Below, one piece after another: positions 1 to 7,340 of a DNA stretch of 11,310 bases. The stretch's first letter is position 1, and every line of letters starts with the position of its first letter. The notes under the pieces were generated by a model. The model made no database searches. It saw nothing but the letters and a program-made list of their open reading frames with translations, and was not told the origin of the DNA. The stretch covers positions 1 through 11,310 of the forward strand of contig JBGUKB010000139.1 of NCBI GenBank assembly GCA_045114235.1, read 5' to 3'. This DNA is from UBA1732 sp045114235 (GTDB lineage: Bacteria; Verrucomicrobiota; Lentisphaeria; Victivallales; UBA1829). A program made the position numbers and the translations under genes.

Positions 1-868
1 CATCAAGAAGAACGAGAATCTCCCGATCCTCACCAGCTGCTGCCCCGGCTGGGTCAAGTTCCTCGAACACCAGTTCCCCGAACTCACTTACATGCCCTCC
101 ACCGCCAAGTCCCCGCAGCAGATGTTCGGCGCGATCGCCAAGAGCTACTACTGCGAGAAGACCGGCATCAAGCCGGAAGACCTCATCGTCGTCTCCGTCA
201 TGCCCTGCCTCGCCAAGAAGTACGAGGCCGCCCGTCCCGAGTTCACCCGTGACGGCGTTCGCGACGTTGATATCGTCCTCACCACCCGTGAGCTCGCCGA
301 GATGTTCCACGAAGCCGGCATCCAGTTCGACAAGCTCGAGGATTCCGAATACGATTCCCCGCTCGGCGAAGGCACCGGCGCGGCCACTATCTTCGGCACC
401 TCCGGCGGCGTGCTCGAAGCCGCTCTCCGTACCGCGGCCGACATCCTCTCCGGCAAGGACGTGCAGGAGATCGACTACACGCCTGTCCGCGGCCTCGAAG
501 GCATCAAGGAAGCCGAAGTCGACGTCGGCGGCATCAAGCTCAAAGCCGCCATCTGCTCCGGCCTCGGCAACGCCCGCAAGCTCCTCGAGAAGATCAAAGC
601 CGGCGAAGCCAAGTACCATGCCATCGAGATCATGGCGTGCCCCGGCGGCTGCATCGACGGCGGCGGCCAGCCCTACCACCACGGCAACACCGATATCCTC
701 AAGAAGCGTATGGAAGCGCTCTATCAGGACGACCTGAATCACCCGATCCGCAAGTCCCACCAGAACAAATCCATCCAGAAGCTTTACGAAGAATACCTCG
801 GCGAGCCCGGCAGCCACCTGGCGCACCAGCTCCTCCACACCAAGTACACCGCTCGCAAGAAATTCTGA
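1..868 (+). CDS. hydA: [FeFe]-hydrogenase catalytic subunit, C-terminal part (5' end cut by window)
   Basis: The frame is open from base 2 to the TGA at 866-868, so only the last 288 residues are present. The three H-cluster signatures occur in order: TSCCPGW at the very start (bases 38-58), MPCLAKKYE (near base 200) and MACPGGCIDGGGQP (near base 631). They supply the cysteines that bind the [4Fe-4S] and di-iron parts of the active site. The last ~55 residues (IRKSHQNKSIQKLY, ending in LLHTKY) match the iron-hydrogenase small-subunit domain, here fused at the C-terminus. The enzyme reduces protons or oxidises H2. Multidomain proteins of this kind (HydA/HndD) usually have N-terminal Fe-S domains and NAD(P)- or ferredoxin-linked partners, all of which would lie left of the window. 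Codons are strongly biased toward C-ending forms, suggesting high expression. The ATG at base 92 is internal and follows the first motif, so it is not the start. Confidence 0.95.
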   Translation, partial: IKKNENLPILTSCCPGWVKFLEHQFPELTYMPSTAKSPQQMFGAIAKSYYCEKTGIKPEDLIVVSVMPCLAKKYEAARPEFTRDGVRDVDIVLTTRELAEMFHEAGIQFDKLEDSEYDSPLGEGTGAATIFGTSGGVLEAALRTAADILSGKDVQEIDYTPVRGLEGIKEAEVDVGGIKLKAAICSGLGNARKLLEKIKAGEAKYHAIEIMACPGGCIDGGGQPYHHGNTDILKKRMEALYQDDLNHPIRKSHQNKSIQKLYEEYLGEPGSHLAHQLLHTKYTARKKF

Positions 869-883
869 TGCGGCGTAAACAAA

Positions 884-920
884 GCGCATCCTGTCGGGTC
901 CCGAACCTGACAGAATGCGC
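884..920 (+). other. Long stem-loop after the hydrogenase gene
   Basis: The arms at 884-899 (GCGCATCCTGTCGGGT) and 905-920 (ACCTGACAGAATGCGC) pair over 16 positions, with one C-A mismatch and one G-U pair, around a 5-nt loop. It begins 15 nt after the hydA stop. It has no T-tract of its own; the bases that follow run into a stretch of seven A's. It may protect the 3' end of the hydrogenase mRNA or pause polymerase ahead of the terminator at 938-972. Function is inferred from position only. Confidence 0.6.
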
Positions 921-937
921 CGTGTGAGCAAAAAAAC

Positions 938-972
938 ACCCGGAATGGACCTCAAATCCATCCCGGGTTTTT
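938..972 (+). terminator. Intrinsic terminator, probably bidirectional
   Basis: The arms at 938-949 (ACCCGGAATGGA) and 957-968 (TCCATCCCGGGT) pair with one mismatch around a 7-nt loop. The second arm runs into five T's at 968-972, the classic Rho-independent form for hydA on the plus strand. Seven A's at 930-936 give the minus strand a T-tract just past the same hairpin, so it can also end transcription from the converging glycosyltransferase gene, whose stop is about 40 bp away. Confidence 0.85.
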
Positions 973-1009
973 CTATGGTTTGATTTGTTGTCTTTGAATT
1001 ATAAGAGGG

Positions 1010-3001
1010 TCAGTGCGACCGGGCGCGGAGGTCGGTGTCCGCGGGGAGCAGGACGCGTTTAAAGAATTCGTCGTCATTCAGGGACAGGATGTAATCGGTG
1101 AACCGGGCGGAGAATTCCTCCTCGGTTTCCTTGTAATCCGGGTCCATCATCTCCTGATAATGCTCCGCGAGGAAGTTCCTCAGTTTGACAGGGTATATGC
1201 CGCCTTTCGGGGCGACCAGAAGCGTCGATTGCTTGCGGATCAGGATCCAGTATTCCGGGAGGCGTTCCTGCTGGACCGTTTCCCCGGGCCGCAACAAGCC
1301 CTGAGCCCGGCAGTCGTCCAGCAAAGTCACGGGGCCGTCCTTTTTCCGGAACGTCATGGGCCCGACCCTGACGAACGACTCGGTTTTCAAGGTCTTTGTG
1401 TTGAGATAGGTGTAGAAGGTGACGGGATCACTGGTGAGGATCAAGAGCAGGATAATGAATACTAGGACGGATCCCCAAATGATGATCCGCCGCCGGTTCG
1501 TTTTCGGTTTCGCGTTCGTTGTCATGTCCATTTGTCCGAGAGTGAAAAGCAATTTTTCGTCCTTCACCAGCCGGGCATAGCGGCGGTTCTGCACGCGTCT
1601 GCCGATGGGGTTGGAGATGATCCCGGCGGCGAGACCGATCAGCCAGACGTATTTCCAGCCGAAAAACAGTCCGGCGAGGACGATCAGGACGGAGACGATG
1701 CTCCAGTAGACGATCTGGAACCTGACATTCGTTTTGTTCAGCTCCTTCAGGACGTCGACGCCGTTCCTCTGATGCGGCGCGGATTCGATGAAGTCCGCCG
1801 CGCCGGACGGCCCGGAGCACGAACGGAAATCCCGGCTGCACGCCTCCGCCGCGTCCCGGTACGACGCATGGTCCAGAATTTCCTGCACGGCGGCGCGGAT
1901 CCCCCTGATGGAATCGTCCTTCAGCAGGACGCCCGCGCCGAGTTCGGCGGCGCGTTTCGCCACGGCGGCCTGTTCGCCGGTCTGCGGATAGAGCACCATC
2001 GGCGCGGCCATGTACAGGCTTTCCGACACGCTGTTCATGCCGCAATGCGTGATGAAGACGTCCGCGCGGGACAGGACGTCGAGCTGGTCCACATACGGCT
2101 GCAACTCGAAATTTGCCGGCGGGACGCCCAGCTTTTCTCGGTCCACGGCGTTGCCGCAGGAGATCAGGACGTCGGCGTCCAGGTCCTTCAGCGCCTCGAA
2201 GCACTTGCCGTAGAAATCCGGGCGGTCGTTGATGACCGTGCCCATGGAGATGTACACGAGCGGCCGCTTCTTTATCTTATTCGGGACCGCGTCCGAGAAC
2301 ACCGACGGCCCGACGAACACATAATGACCGGAAAAGCTCCCGGCGTATGGCTGGAACAGCCGCGAGGTGTAGACTACGGAATCCGTTTTGTTGTCGCTCT
2401 GGACCAGCGTCAGCGGGTTTTTCACCTTGTACCCGTACGGCTCCATCGACTTCAGCGCCCTGCCGATGCGCGGCAGCCCGAAGATCATGTCCGCAATTTC
2501 CGCCGGCGGGTGCTTCATGTACTGCGAGGACAGCTGGTTGAACGCGAACGTGCTGGTGGAGACGACCATCGGCACATGGTGTTTCCAGGCGTTCAGCTTG
2601 CCCCAGAAACACGCGGAGTCCGTGTACACGACGTCCGGCTGAAACGCCTTGAACTCCGCGTCCAGAAAAGCGTCCATGGCGAGCGTGATCCGGATCGATT
2701 GCACCGTCATTTCCGTGATCAAGACGCGTTTCAGCCCGGCGACTTCCTCCGCCGAGACCGCCGGCATGTGGGCGTCGCACGGGACGAATTCCGCGCCCGT
2801 CCTTTTAATCTTACCCGAGAAATCGGGCAGGCCGCCTGCGCCCCCGAACGAGTAGAACCGGACGGCATGGCCGCGCCGGACCAGCTCGGCGGCGACCGGG
2901 AGCATCGGATTGGTGTGTCCGTGCGCCGGGATGCAGAAGAACGCGATGCGCTTTTTCACCGTGGCGGATTGTTGCATTTCAAGTCCAGTCTGTTTTTCCA
3001 T
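1010..3001 (-). CDS. MGT-like (GT1) glycosyltransferase with membrane-anchored C-terminal extension
   Basis: 663 aa. Residues ~16-410 form a GT-B glycosyltransferase of the UDP-glycosyltransferase/macrolide-glycosyltransferase type. Visible features are HGHTNP at 27-32, SMGT at 252-255, and the nucleotide-sugar site ITHCGMNSVSE at 317-327, ending in EQ at 343-344. The family moves a sugar from a nucleotide donor to a small lipophilic acceptor; the acceptor here is unknown. Family members normally stop near 400 residues. This protein continues with hydrophobic segments at ~429-448, ~450-466 and ~505-523 (the last after a basic TNRRR stretch), then a polar ~140-residue domain that I do not recognise. 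This suggests a membrane-tethered enzyme. ATG at 3001 gives the longest protein but has only a weak upstream AAGAGA. Met9 at 2977 is possible and would leave the catalytic domain intact. It is the last gene of a minus-strand run, 189 bp after the small membrane protein gene. Confidence 0.85.
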   Translation of the reverse strand: MEKQTGLEMQQSATVKKRIAFFCIPAHGHTNPMLPVAAELVRRGHAVRFYSFGGAGGLPDFSGKIKRTGAEFVPCDAHMPAVSAEEVAGLKRVLITEMTVQSIRITLAMDAFLDAEFKAFQPDVVYTDSACFWGKLNAWKHHVPMVVSTSTFAFNQLSSQYMKHPPAEIADMIFGLPRIGRALKSMEPYGYKVKNPLTLVQSDNKTDSVVYTSRLFQPYAGSFSGHYVFVGPSVFSDAVPNKIKKRPLVYISMGTVINDRPDFYGKCFEALKDLDADVLISCGNAVDREKLGVPPANFELQPYVDQLDVLSRADVFITHCGMNSVSESLYMAAPMVLYPQTGEQAAVAKRAAELGAGVLLKDDSIRGIRAAVQEILDHASYRDAAEACSRDFRSCSGPSGAADFIESAPHQRNGVDVLKELNKTNVRFQIVYWSIVSVLIVLAGLFFGWKYVWLIGLAAGIISNPIGRRVQNRRYARLVKDEKLLFTLGQMDMTTNAKPKTNRRRIIIWGSVLVFIILLLILTSDPVTFYTYLNTKTLKTESFVRVGPMTFRKKDGPVTLLDDCRAQGLLRPGETVQQERLPEYWILIRKQSTLLVAPKGGIYPVKLRNFLAEHYQEMMDPDYKETEEEFSARFTDYILSLNDDEFFKRVLLPADTDLRARSH

Positions 3002-3190
3002 AGTTCAGTCTCTTGGTTTCGATGCGAAAATCAGCGGTTTGGTGACAATATGATTCTATTATGGCGAACTGTTACGAATAAAAGATACACATTTTCCGGA
3101 TAAAAATAAGATGAGGACAGAATATTTGATATGGCTTTGACAAATAGTGTGTTATAACGAACAAAAACGGCATGCCATAATGATTGCAAA

Positions 3191-3742
3191 TCAGGATTCT
3201 TTCGCATCGTCTTGCTCCAGACGGCGGTTCTCGTTGCAGAGCAGGATGCAGAACAATATCTCCACGCCGATCATCACGGCGGCGAGCACGAACGGCTGGA
3301 ACATCAAACCAAGGATCAGGGAGAGGATCGGCACGGCGATGGAAAAGGCGAAGTAACTCTTTGACAGATAAAGCCAGCTGTAGGGCATCAGGTGCGCGCC
3401 GAAGATCATGGCGAAGACCATGAGCATCTTGTCCGGCATAGCATTGTAAACCCACATGGCGATCAGCAGATATACGATCTGGTTCACGGTGAACAGCAGC
3501 CCGAGCTTGGTCAGCGGGTTGTCCTTACCCTGGAAATCGACCCCGATCAGCTTCGAGATGAGGAACGCGATCGGGACCAGCGGCGCGGCGCAGCAAAACG
3601 TGAGCAGGTTTTTGGTAATGATCGGGAGCCCGGTCAGGTGAACGCAGAGGATCCCCGTCCAGATGAGGACCGACGTCATGATGAAGGGCAACCCCTTTTT
3701 CTGTTTCCGGGCGCAGTCTTTTCTCAGAGAATCCAAATCCAT
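3191..3742 (-). CDS. Small polytopic membrane protein of unknown function (DUF7010-like?)
   Basis: 183 aa. A short basic cytosolic N-terminus (MDLDSLRKDCARKQKKG) is followed by about six hydrophobic segments near residues 19-37, 46-66, 79-99, 104-125, 131-147 and 150-169, and a charged tail (NENRRLEQDDAKES). There is no signal peptide, catalytic motif or cofactor site. The basic start and evenly spaced helices resemble the small uncharacterised bacterial membrane family I recall as DUF7010, but that is from memory and uncertain. The start at 3742 has a modest GGA about 8 nt upstream. The gene stands alone, with gaps of 188 bp to the ABC ATPase gene before it and 189 bp to the glycosyltransferase gene after it. 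I assign no function. Confidence 0.7.
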   Translation of the reverse strand: MDLDSLRKDCARKQKKGLPFIMTSVLIWTGILCVHLTGLPIITKNLLTFCCAAPLVPIAFLISKLIGVDFQGKDNPLTKLGLLFTVNQIVYLLIAMWVYNAMPDKMLMVFAMIFGAHLMPYSWLYLSKSYFAFSIAVPILSLILGLMFQPFVLAAVMIGVEILFCILLCNENRRLEQDDAKES

Positions 3743-3864
3743 GCTGCAAATCCAATATGTTTATGATGGTTAAAGCGTGCCGAAACAGCGCTCTTGTTAT
3801 TTCGTTTTATGACATTGTTTTTTCTGTGGTCGATCGTCTCAAGAACAAAGAGAAAACCGATCGT

Positions 3865-3933
3865 CCGTCAAAGCGTCAACCCTGCTCGTCATTCCGTCAT
3901 GTCTCTGATTGTCAACGGTCTGTCATTCCGTCA
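3865..3933 (-). repeat. Short direct repeats after the ABC ATPase gene
   Basis: Read on the minus strand, TGACGGAATGAC occurs twice with identical sequence (plus-strand 3888-3899 and 3922-3933, 34 bp apart). GTTGAC follows each copy (3911-3916 and 3875-3880). A third TGACGG lies at 3865-3870. The first copy contains the TGA stop of the ABC ATPase gene (3931-3933). It looks like a diverged tandem duplication of ~35 bp or a set of protein-binding sites. It lies 120-190 bp upstream of the membrane protein gene, so an operator role is possible but unproven. Confidence 0.45.
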
Positions 3934-4914
3934 GATGGCTTCCGGTTTCCGGAAAACGCCGGGTGTATGGCAGGCGCAGAAACGGCCCGGAGAGACCTCC
4001 TGAAGTGCGGGAATTTCCGTGGCGCAGCGCGGCTGTGCGAAGGGGCAGCGGGTGTGAAAACGGCAGCCGGACGGCGGATTCAGCGGAGAGGGGACGTCGC
4101 CTTTCAGAAGGATGCGTTCGCGGCGGCGCGACTGGTCGATCTGCGGGACGCTGGAAAGCAGCGCGAGCGTATACGGATGGAGCGGGCTGGAACATACGTC
4201 GTCGGACGGTCCGATCTCCATGATGCGGCCGAGGTACATGACCATGATGCGATGGCAGATGTGTTCCACCACGGCGAGGTCGTGCGCGATGAAAAGGAAC
4301 GCCACGCCGGTCTGTTTCTGGATGTCCTGCAGGAGGTTCACGATCTGCGCCTGGACGCTGACGTCAAGCGCGGAGACTGGTTCGTCGGCGATGATGAAGG
4401 CGGGATTGACGGCGAGGGCGCGCGCGATGCCGATGCGCTGGCGCTGGCCGCCGCTGAACTGGTGCGGATGGCGCATGGCGTAGTCGGGGTTGAGCCCGAC
4501 GAGCTTCAGGAGCTCGCGGATGCGTTTGCCGCGTCCGGCGGCGTCGAGGTCCGTATGGAGCTTCAGCGCCTCCTCGAGGATGGAGAAGATGCTCATGCGC
4601 GGGTTCAGGGAGCCGTACGGGTCCTGGAAGATCATCTGGAACTTCCCGCGCATCCTGCGGAGCGCTTCGCCTCGGACTTCGGTCATCTCTACGTCGTCGA
4701 GCAGGATGGAGCCTTCGGTCGGGTCCTCCAGGCGGAGCAGGAGCCGCGCGAGCGTGGACTTGCCGCAGCCGGACTCGCCGACCAGCCCGAGCGTTTCGCC
4801 CTGTTCCAGCGTGAAGGAAACGTCGTCCACGGCGCGCACGTAGTCGGGCTTGCCGAAGAAGCCGCGCGCGACGGGGTAGAATTTTTTCAGGCGGGAGGCG
4901 GTCAGGAGGGGCAT
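3931..4914 (-). CDS. Oligopeptide/dipeptide ABC transporter ATP-binding protein (OppF/DppF type)
   Basis: 327 aa, the usual length of the family. Cytoplasmic ATPase powering uptake of peptides or similar solutes. All ABC motifs are present: Walker A GESGCGKST at 46-54, Q-loop Q97, signature FSGGQRQR at 153-160, Walker B FIIADEP at 173-179 and H-loop H211. The C-terminal oligopeptide-transporter extension starts near residue 230 (HPYTLALLSSVP at 246-257). It carries four cysteines, C284, C290, C297 and C313, in the CRFHTRCPF region where some OppD/DppD-type proteins bind an Fe-S cluster. Such ATPases normally sit beside a second ATPase, two permeases and a binding protein; none are in this window, so the gene is an orphan here. 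ATG at 4914 lies 3 nt after the HD gene's stop, with AGGA 10 nt upstream inside that gene, which suggests translational coupling. It is the last gene of the tight four-gene operon. Confidence 0.93.
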   Translation of the reverse strand: MPLLTASRLKKFYPVARGFFGKPDYVRAVDDVSFTLEQGETLGLVGESGCGKSTLARLLLRLEDPTEGSILLDDVEMTEVRGEALRRMRGKFQMIFQDPYGSLNPRMSIFSILEEALKLHTDLDAAGRGKRIRELLKLVGLNPDYAMRHPHQFSGGQRQRIGIARALAVNPAFIIADEPVSALDVSVQAQIVNLLQDIQKQTGVAFLFIAHDLAVVEHICHRIMVMYLGRIMEIGPSDDVCSSPLHPYTLALLSSVPQIDQSRRRERILLKGDVPSPLNPPSGCRFHTRCPFAQPRCATEIPALQEVSPGRFCACHTPGVFRKPEAI

Positions 4915-4917
4915 CGG

Positions 4918-5718
4918 TCAGGATTCCTGTCGGAGGGACGGGTTGGAGTCTCGGAGCGCGTTGAGACGGATCCGGGCGGATTTGAGGAGGGCGTCGATCT
5001 TGTCCGACTCCGGGAGCAGGGCGCGGATGCGTCCGAAGAGGTCCTCGTCCAGCGCGAGCGCGGCGGACGCGGGATAGTTGAGGTCGCAGGACCACGCGAA
5101 AAGCCCGAGCTTGAAGTCGTTTATGCACTTCATGTCGGTGTAGACCACGCATTTCCCGCTCAGCGCCGTGTCGAGGATGGCGGGGGTCCAGCCGGGCGAG
5201 TCGGGCAGGTCCAGCCGGATGGTCGGGTCGGAATAATCGCCGTTGAAGAACCGGATGATGAGGCGCAGGATGGCGAGCTTGTCGGCGTCGCGGACCATCT
5301 TCGCGGCCGGGAGGTGCGTAGACGGGAGATCCTCCGGAATGGAGAATTTGTTGTGGACGCGGACGGCGTCGATGACGCAGGCGCGGTCTTCGGCGGGGAG
5401 TTCCGGCACGAGGCCGAGCTCGTCGATCAGGGCGGCGCTGCGGTCGCCGTGGTCGAACGACTGGCGGTCGAGGAACGTCCTGAATTTGTCGTACTGCTCA
5501 AACCGCGAGATGTCGTGGAAGAGCGCGCAGAGGCGGAAGATGAGCGCGTTATGCGGCGAAAACCTGGCTTCTCCCGCCACGATCTTCTCCGTGATCTCGC
5601 AGACTTCGCCGGTGTGGTTGAACTTGGCTTCGAGCGCGAACGGAAGCGCGCCGGATGCGTCGCGGAATTTCGCGACGTGCCGGTCGAAAGCTGCCCGTGC
5701 CTGTGCGAAGGTGTCCAT
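4918..5718 (-). CDS. HD-domain phosphohydrolase
   Basis: 266 aa. The metal-binding pattern of the HD superfamily is visible: H35 (FNHTGEV), H68-D69 (ALFHDISRF), H90 (FDHGD), H122 (RVHNK), and D144/D146 (RDADKL). These proteins use one or two metal ions to cleave phosphate esters, often of nucleotides or second messengers. The substrate here cannot be read from the sequence. Residues ~150-266 form a helical C-terminal part without a known motif; no membrane segment or partner domain is seen, so it should be cytosolic. The start at 5718 is 6 nt after the RNase Y stop and the stop is 3 nt before the ABC ATPase start, so it is co-transcribed with both. RNase Y also has an HD domain, but the two proteins differ in architecture and do not look like a recent duplication. 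Confidence 0.88.
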   Translation of the reverse strand: MDTFAQARAAFDRHVAKFRDASGALPFALEAKFNHTGEVCEITEKIVAGEARFSPHNALIFRLCALFHDISRFEQYDKFRTFLDRQSFDHGDRSAALIDELGLVPELPAEDRACVIDAVRVHNKFSIPEDLPSTHLPAAKMVRDADKLAILRLIIRFFNGDYSDPTIRLDLPDSPGWTPAILDTALSGKCVVYTDMKCINDFKLGLFAWSCDLNYPASAALALDEDLFGRIRALLPESDKIDALLKSARIRLNALRDSNPSLRQES

Positions 5719-5724
5719 ACTGCG

Positions 5725-7335
5725 TTACTTGGCGTATTCCACGGAGCGCGTCTCGCGGATGATCGTGACCTTGATCTGGCCGGGATAGGTCATTTCCTTT
5801 TCGATGCGGTTGCAGATGTCGCGTGCGATGACCTGGGCCTGCGCCTCGTTGATCTTTTCCGGCTCGACGACCACGCGGACTTCGCGGCCCGCCTGGAGCG
5901 CGTAGCAGGTGTCCACGCCGGGAAAGTCCTTCGCGATGGATTCGAGCTGTTCGAGGCGCTTGAGGTAGAGTTCGGTGGTTTCGCTGCGTGCGCCGGGACG
6001 CGACGCGCTGAGGGCGTCGCAGGCGTTGGCGAGGATGGCGTAGATGCTGGTCGCCTCGACTTCGCCGTGGTGCGCGGCGACGGCGTTGACGACGTCCTTG
6101 TTTTCGCCGTATTTGCGGAGCAGGTCCGCGCCGATCTGGGCGTGCGTGCCCTCGATCTCGTGATCGACGGCCTTGCCGATGTCGTGGAAGAGGCCGATGC
6201 GGCGCGCGCGCTGTTCGTCGAGTCCGAGTTCGGCGGCGATCGCGCCCATGAAGGCGGAGGTCTCGATGCAGTGCTTGAGCACGTTCTGGGAGAAACTGTA
6301 GCGGAACTGGAGCGTGCCGATGAGCGTGATGAGCGGTTTCGCGACGCCCTGGAGCCCGCAGTCCAGCACGGCCTGTTCGCCCGCGCTGAAGATCTCCTCG
6401 TCGACTTCCTTGCGCATCTTTTTTACGAGCTCCTCGATGCGGGTCGGATGGATGCGTCCGTCGCCGATGAGCTTCTCCATCATGCGGCGCGCGACTTCCT
6501 TGCGGACGGGGTCGAAACAGCTGATGACGACGGCTTCCGGGGTGTCGTCGATGAGGATGTTGACGCCGGTCGCCGCCTCGAGCGCGCGGATGTTGCGGCC
6601 TTCTCGGCCGATGATGCGGCCCTTCATCTCGTCGTTCGGGAGTGGGATGGTGGCGGTGGTGCGTTCGTAGGTGCAGTCGCCGGCGTAGCGCTGGATGGCG
6701 TAGGCGAGGAGCTTCTGGGATTCGCGTTCGGCGCGCTGGCGGGCGTCTTCCACGATGTTGCGGATGAGCAGGCCGGACTCGTTTTCGACCTCGCCTTTGA
6801 GCTTTTCGAGGATCATGCCGCGGGCCGTCTCGCGGTCGAGCTCGGCGATGCGTTCCAGTTCGTTGATCTGGCGGTCGATCGTGTTCTTGAGCTCCTCCTC
6901 CTTTTGGACGAGGCGTTCGCGCTGCTGCACGAGTTCGGCTTCCCTGCGCTCGGCGTTCTTGATCTTCGCGTCCAGGGAATCGTTCTTGCGGTCGAGGTTT
7001 TCCTCTTTCTGCGTGAGACGCTTTTCCTGCTGGGCGATCTCGCGACGGCGCTCTTTGATCTCGTTTTCGACTTCGTCCTTGATCTTGAGGGCGTCGTCTT
7101 TGATCTTGAGGGCGTCGCTCTTCGCGGTGACGCGGGCCTCGCGGAGAATCTGGGAGGCTTCGCGTTCGGCGTCCTCCTTGACTTTCGCGGCGTCACGGGA
7201 CGCTTTGGTCTTGCCCTTCTTGGAAAGGATGGTGACGATGATCTCCACGATGGCGATGCCGATAATGCAGCCGCCGATCATTTCCAGATAATCCGTCCAT
7301 GTAAGGGCGGCGGCGATGATGACATAGGAAAACAT
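5725..7335 (-). CDS. rny: Ribonuclease Y
   Basis: 536 aa, close to the family norm of ~520. Endoribonuclease that starts mRNA decay from the inner membrane. Domains in order: N-terminal membrane anchor (~3-37), long charged coiled coil (~45-205), KH RNA-binding domain with GRIIGREGRNIR at 239-250, and HD nuclease domain with H355, H384-D385 (LFHDIGKAVDHE) and HH at 422-423. The end, PGQIKVTIIRETRSVEYAK, is typical of the family. I chose ATG 7335 rather than the upstream in-frame ATG at 7437. The upstream 34 residues are basic, overlap the folate gene and would bury the membrane anchor, whereas 7335 has AGGAG 9 nt upstream. The coiled coil contains an exact heptad duplication, DALKIKD at 74-80 and 81-87. 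The start is 5 nt after the cyclo-ligase stop. Confidence 0.97.
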   Translation of the reverse strand: MFSYVIIAAALTWTDYLEMIGGCIIGIAIVEIIVTILSKKGKTKASRDAAKVKEDAEREASQILREARVTAKSDALKIKDDALKIKDEVENEIKERRREIAQQEKRLTQKEENLDRKNDSLDAKIKNAERREAELVQQRERLVQKEEELKNTIDRQINELERIAELDRETARGMILEKLKGEVENESGLLIRNIVEDARQRAERESQKLLAYAIQRYAGDCTYERTTATIPLPNDEMKGRIIGREGRNIRALEAATGVNILIDDTPEAVVISCFDPVRKEVARRMMEKLIGDGRIHPTRIEELVKKMRKEVDEEIFSAGEQAVLDCGLQGVAKPLITLIGTLQFRYSFSQNVLKHCIETSAFMGAIAAELGLDEQRARRIGLFHDIGKAVDHEIEGTHAQIGADLLRKYGENKDVVNAVAAHHGEVEATSIYAILANACDALSASRPGARSETTELYLKRLEQLESIAKDFPGVDTCYALQAGREVRVVVEPEKINEAQAQVIARDICNRIEKEMTYPGQIKVTIIRETRSVEYAK

Positions 7336-7340
7336 GATAT

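Noticed and set aside
1532..3103. A 523-codon open frame on the plus strand opposite the glycosyltransferase gene.
   Set aside because: The minus-strand protein has clear GT1 motifs. The plus-strand product is rich in Arg, Asp and Val without motifs, as expected for an antisense shadow.
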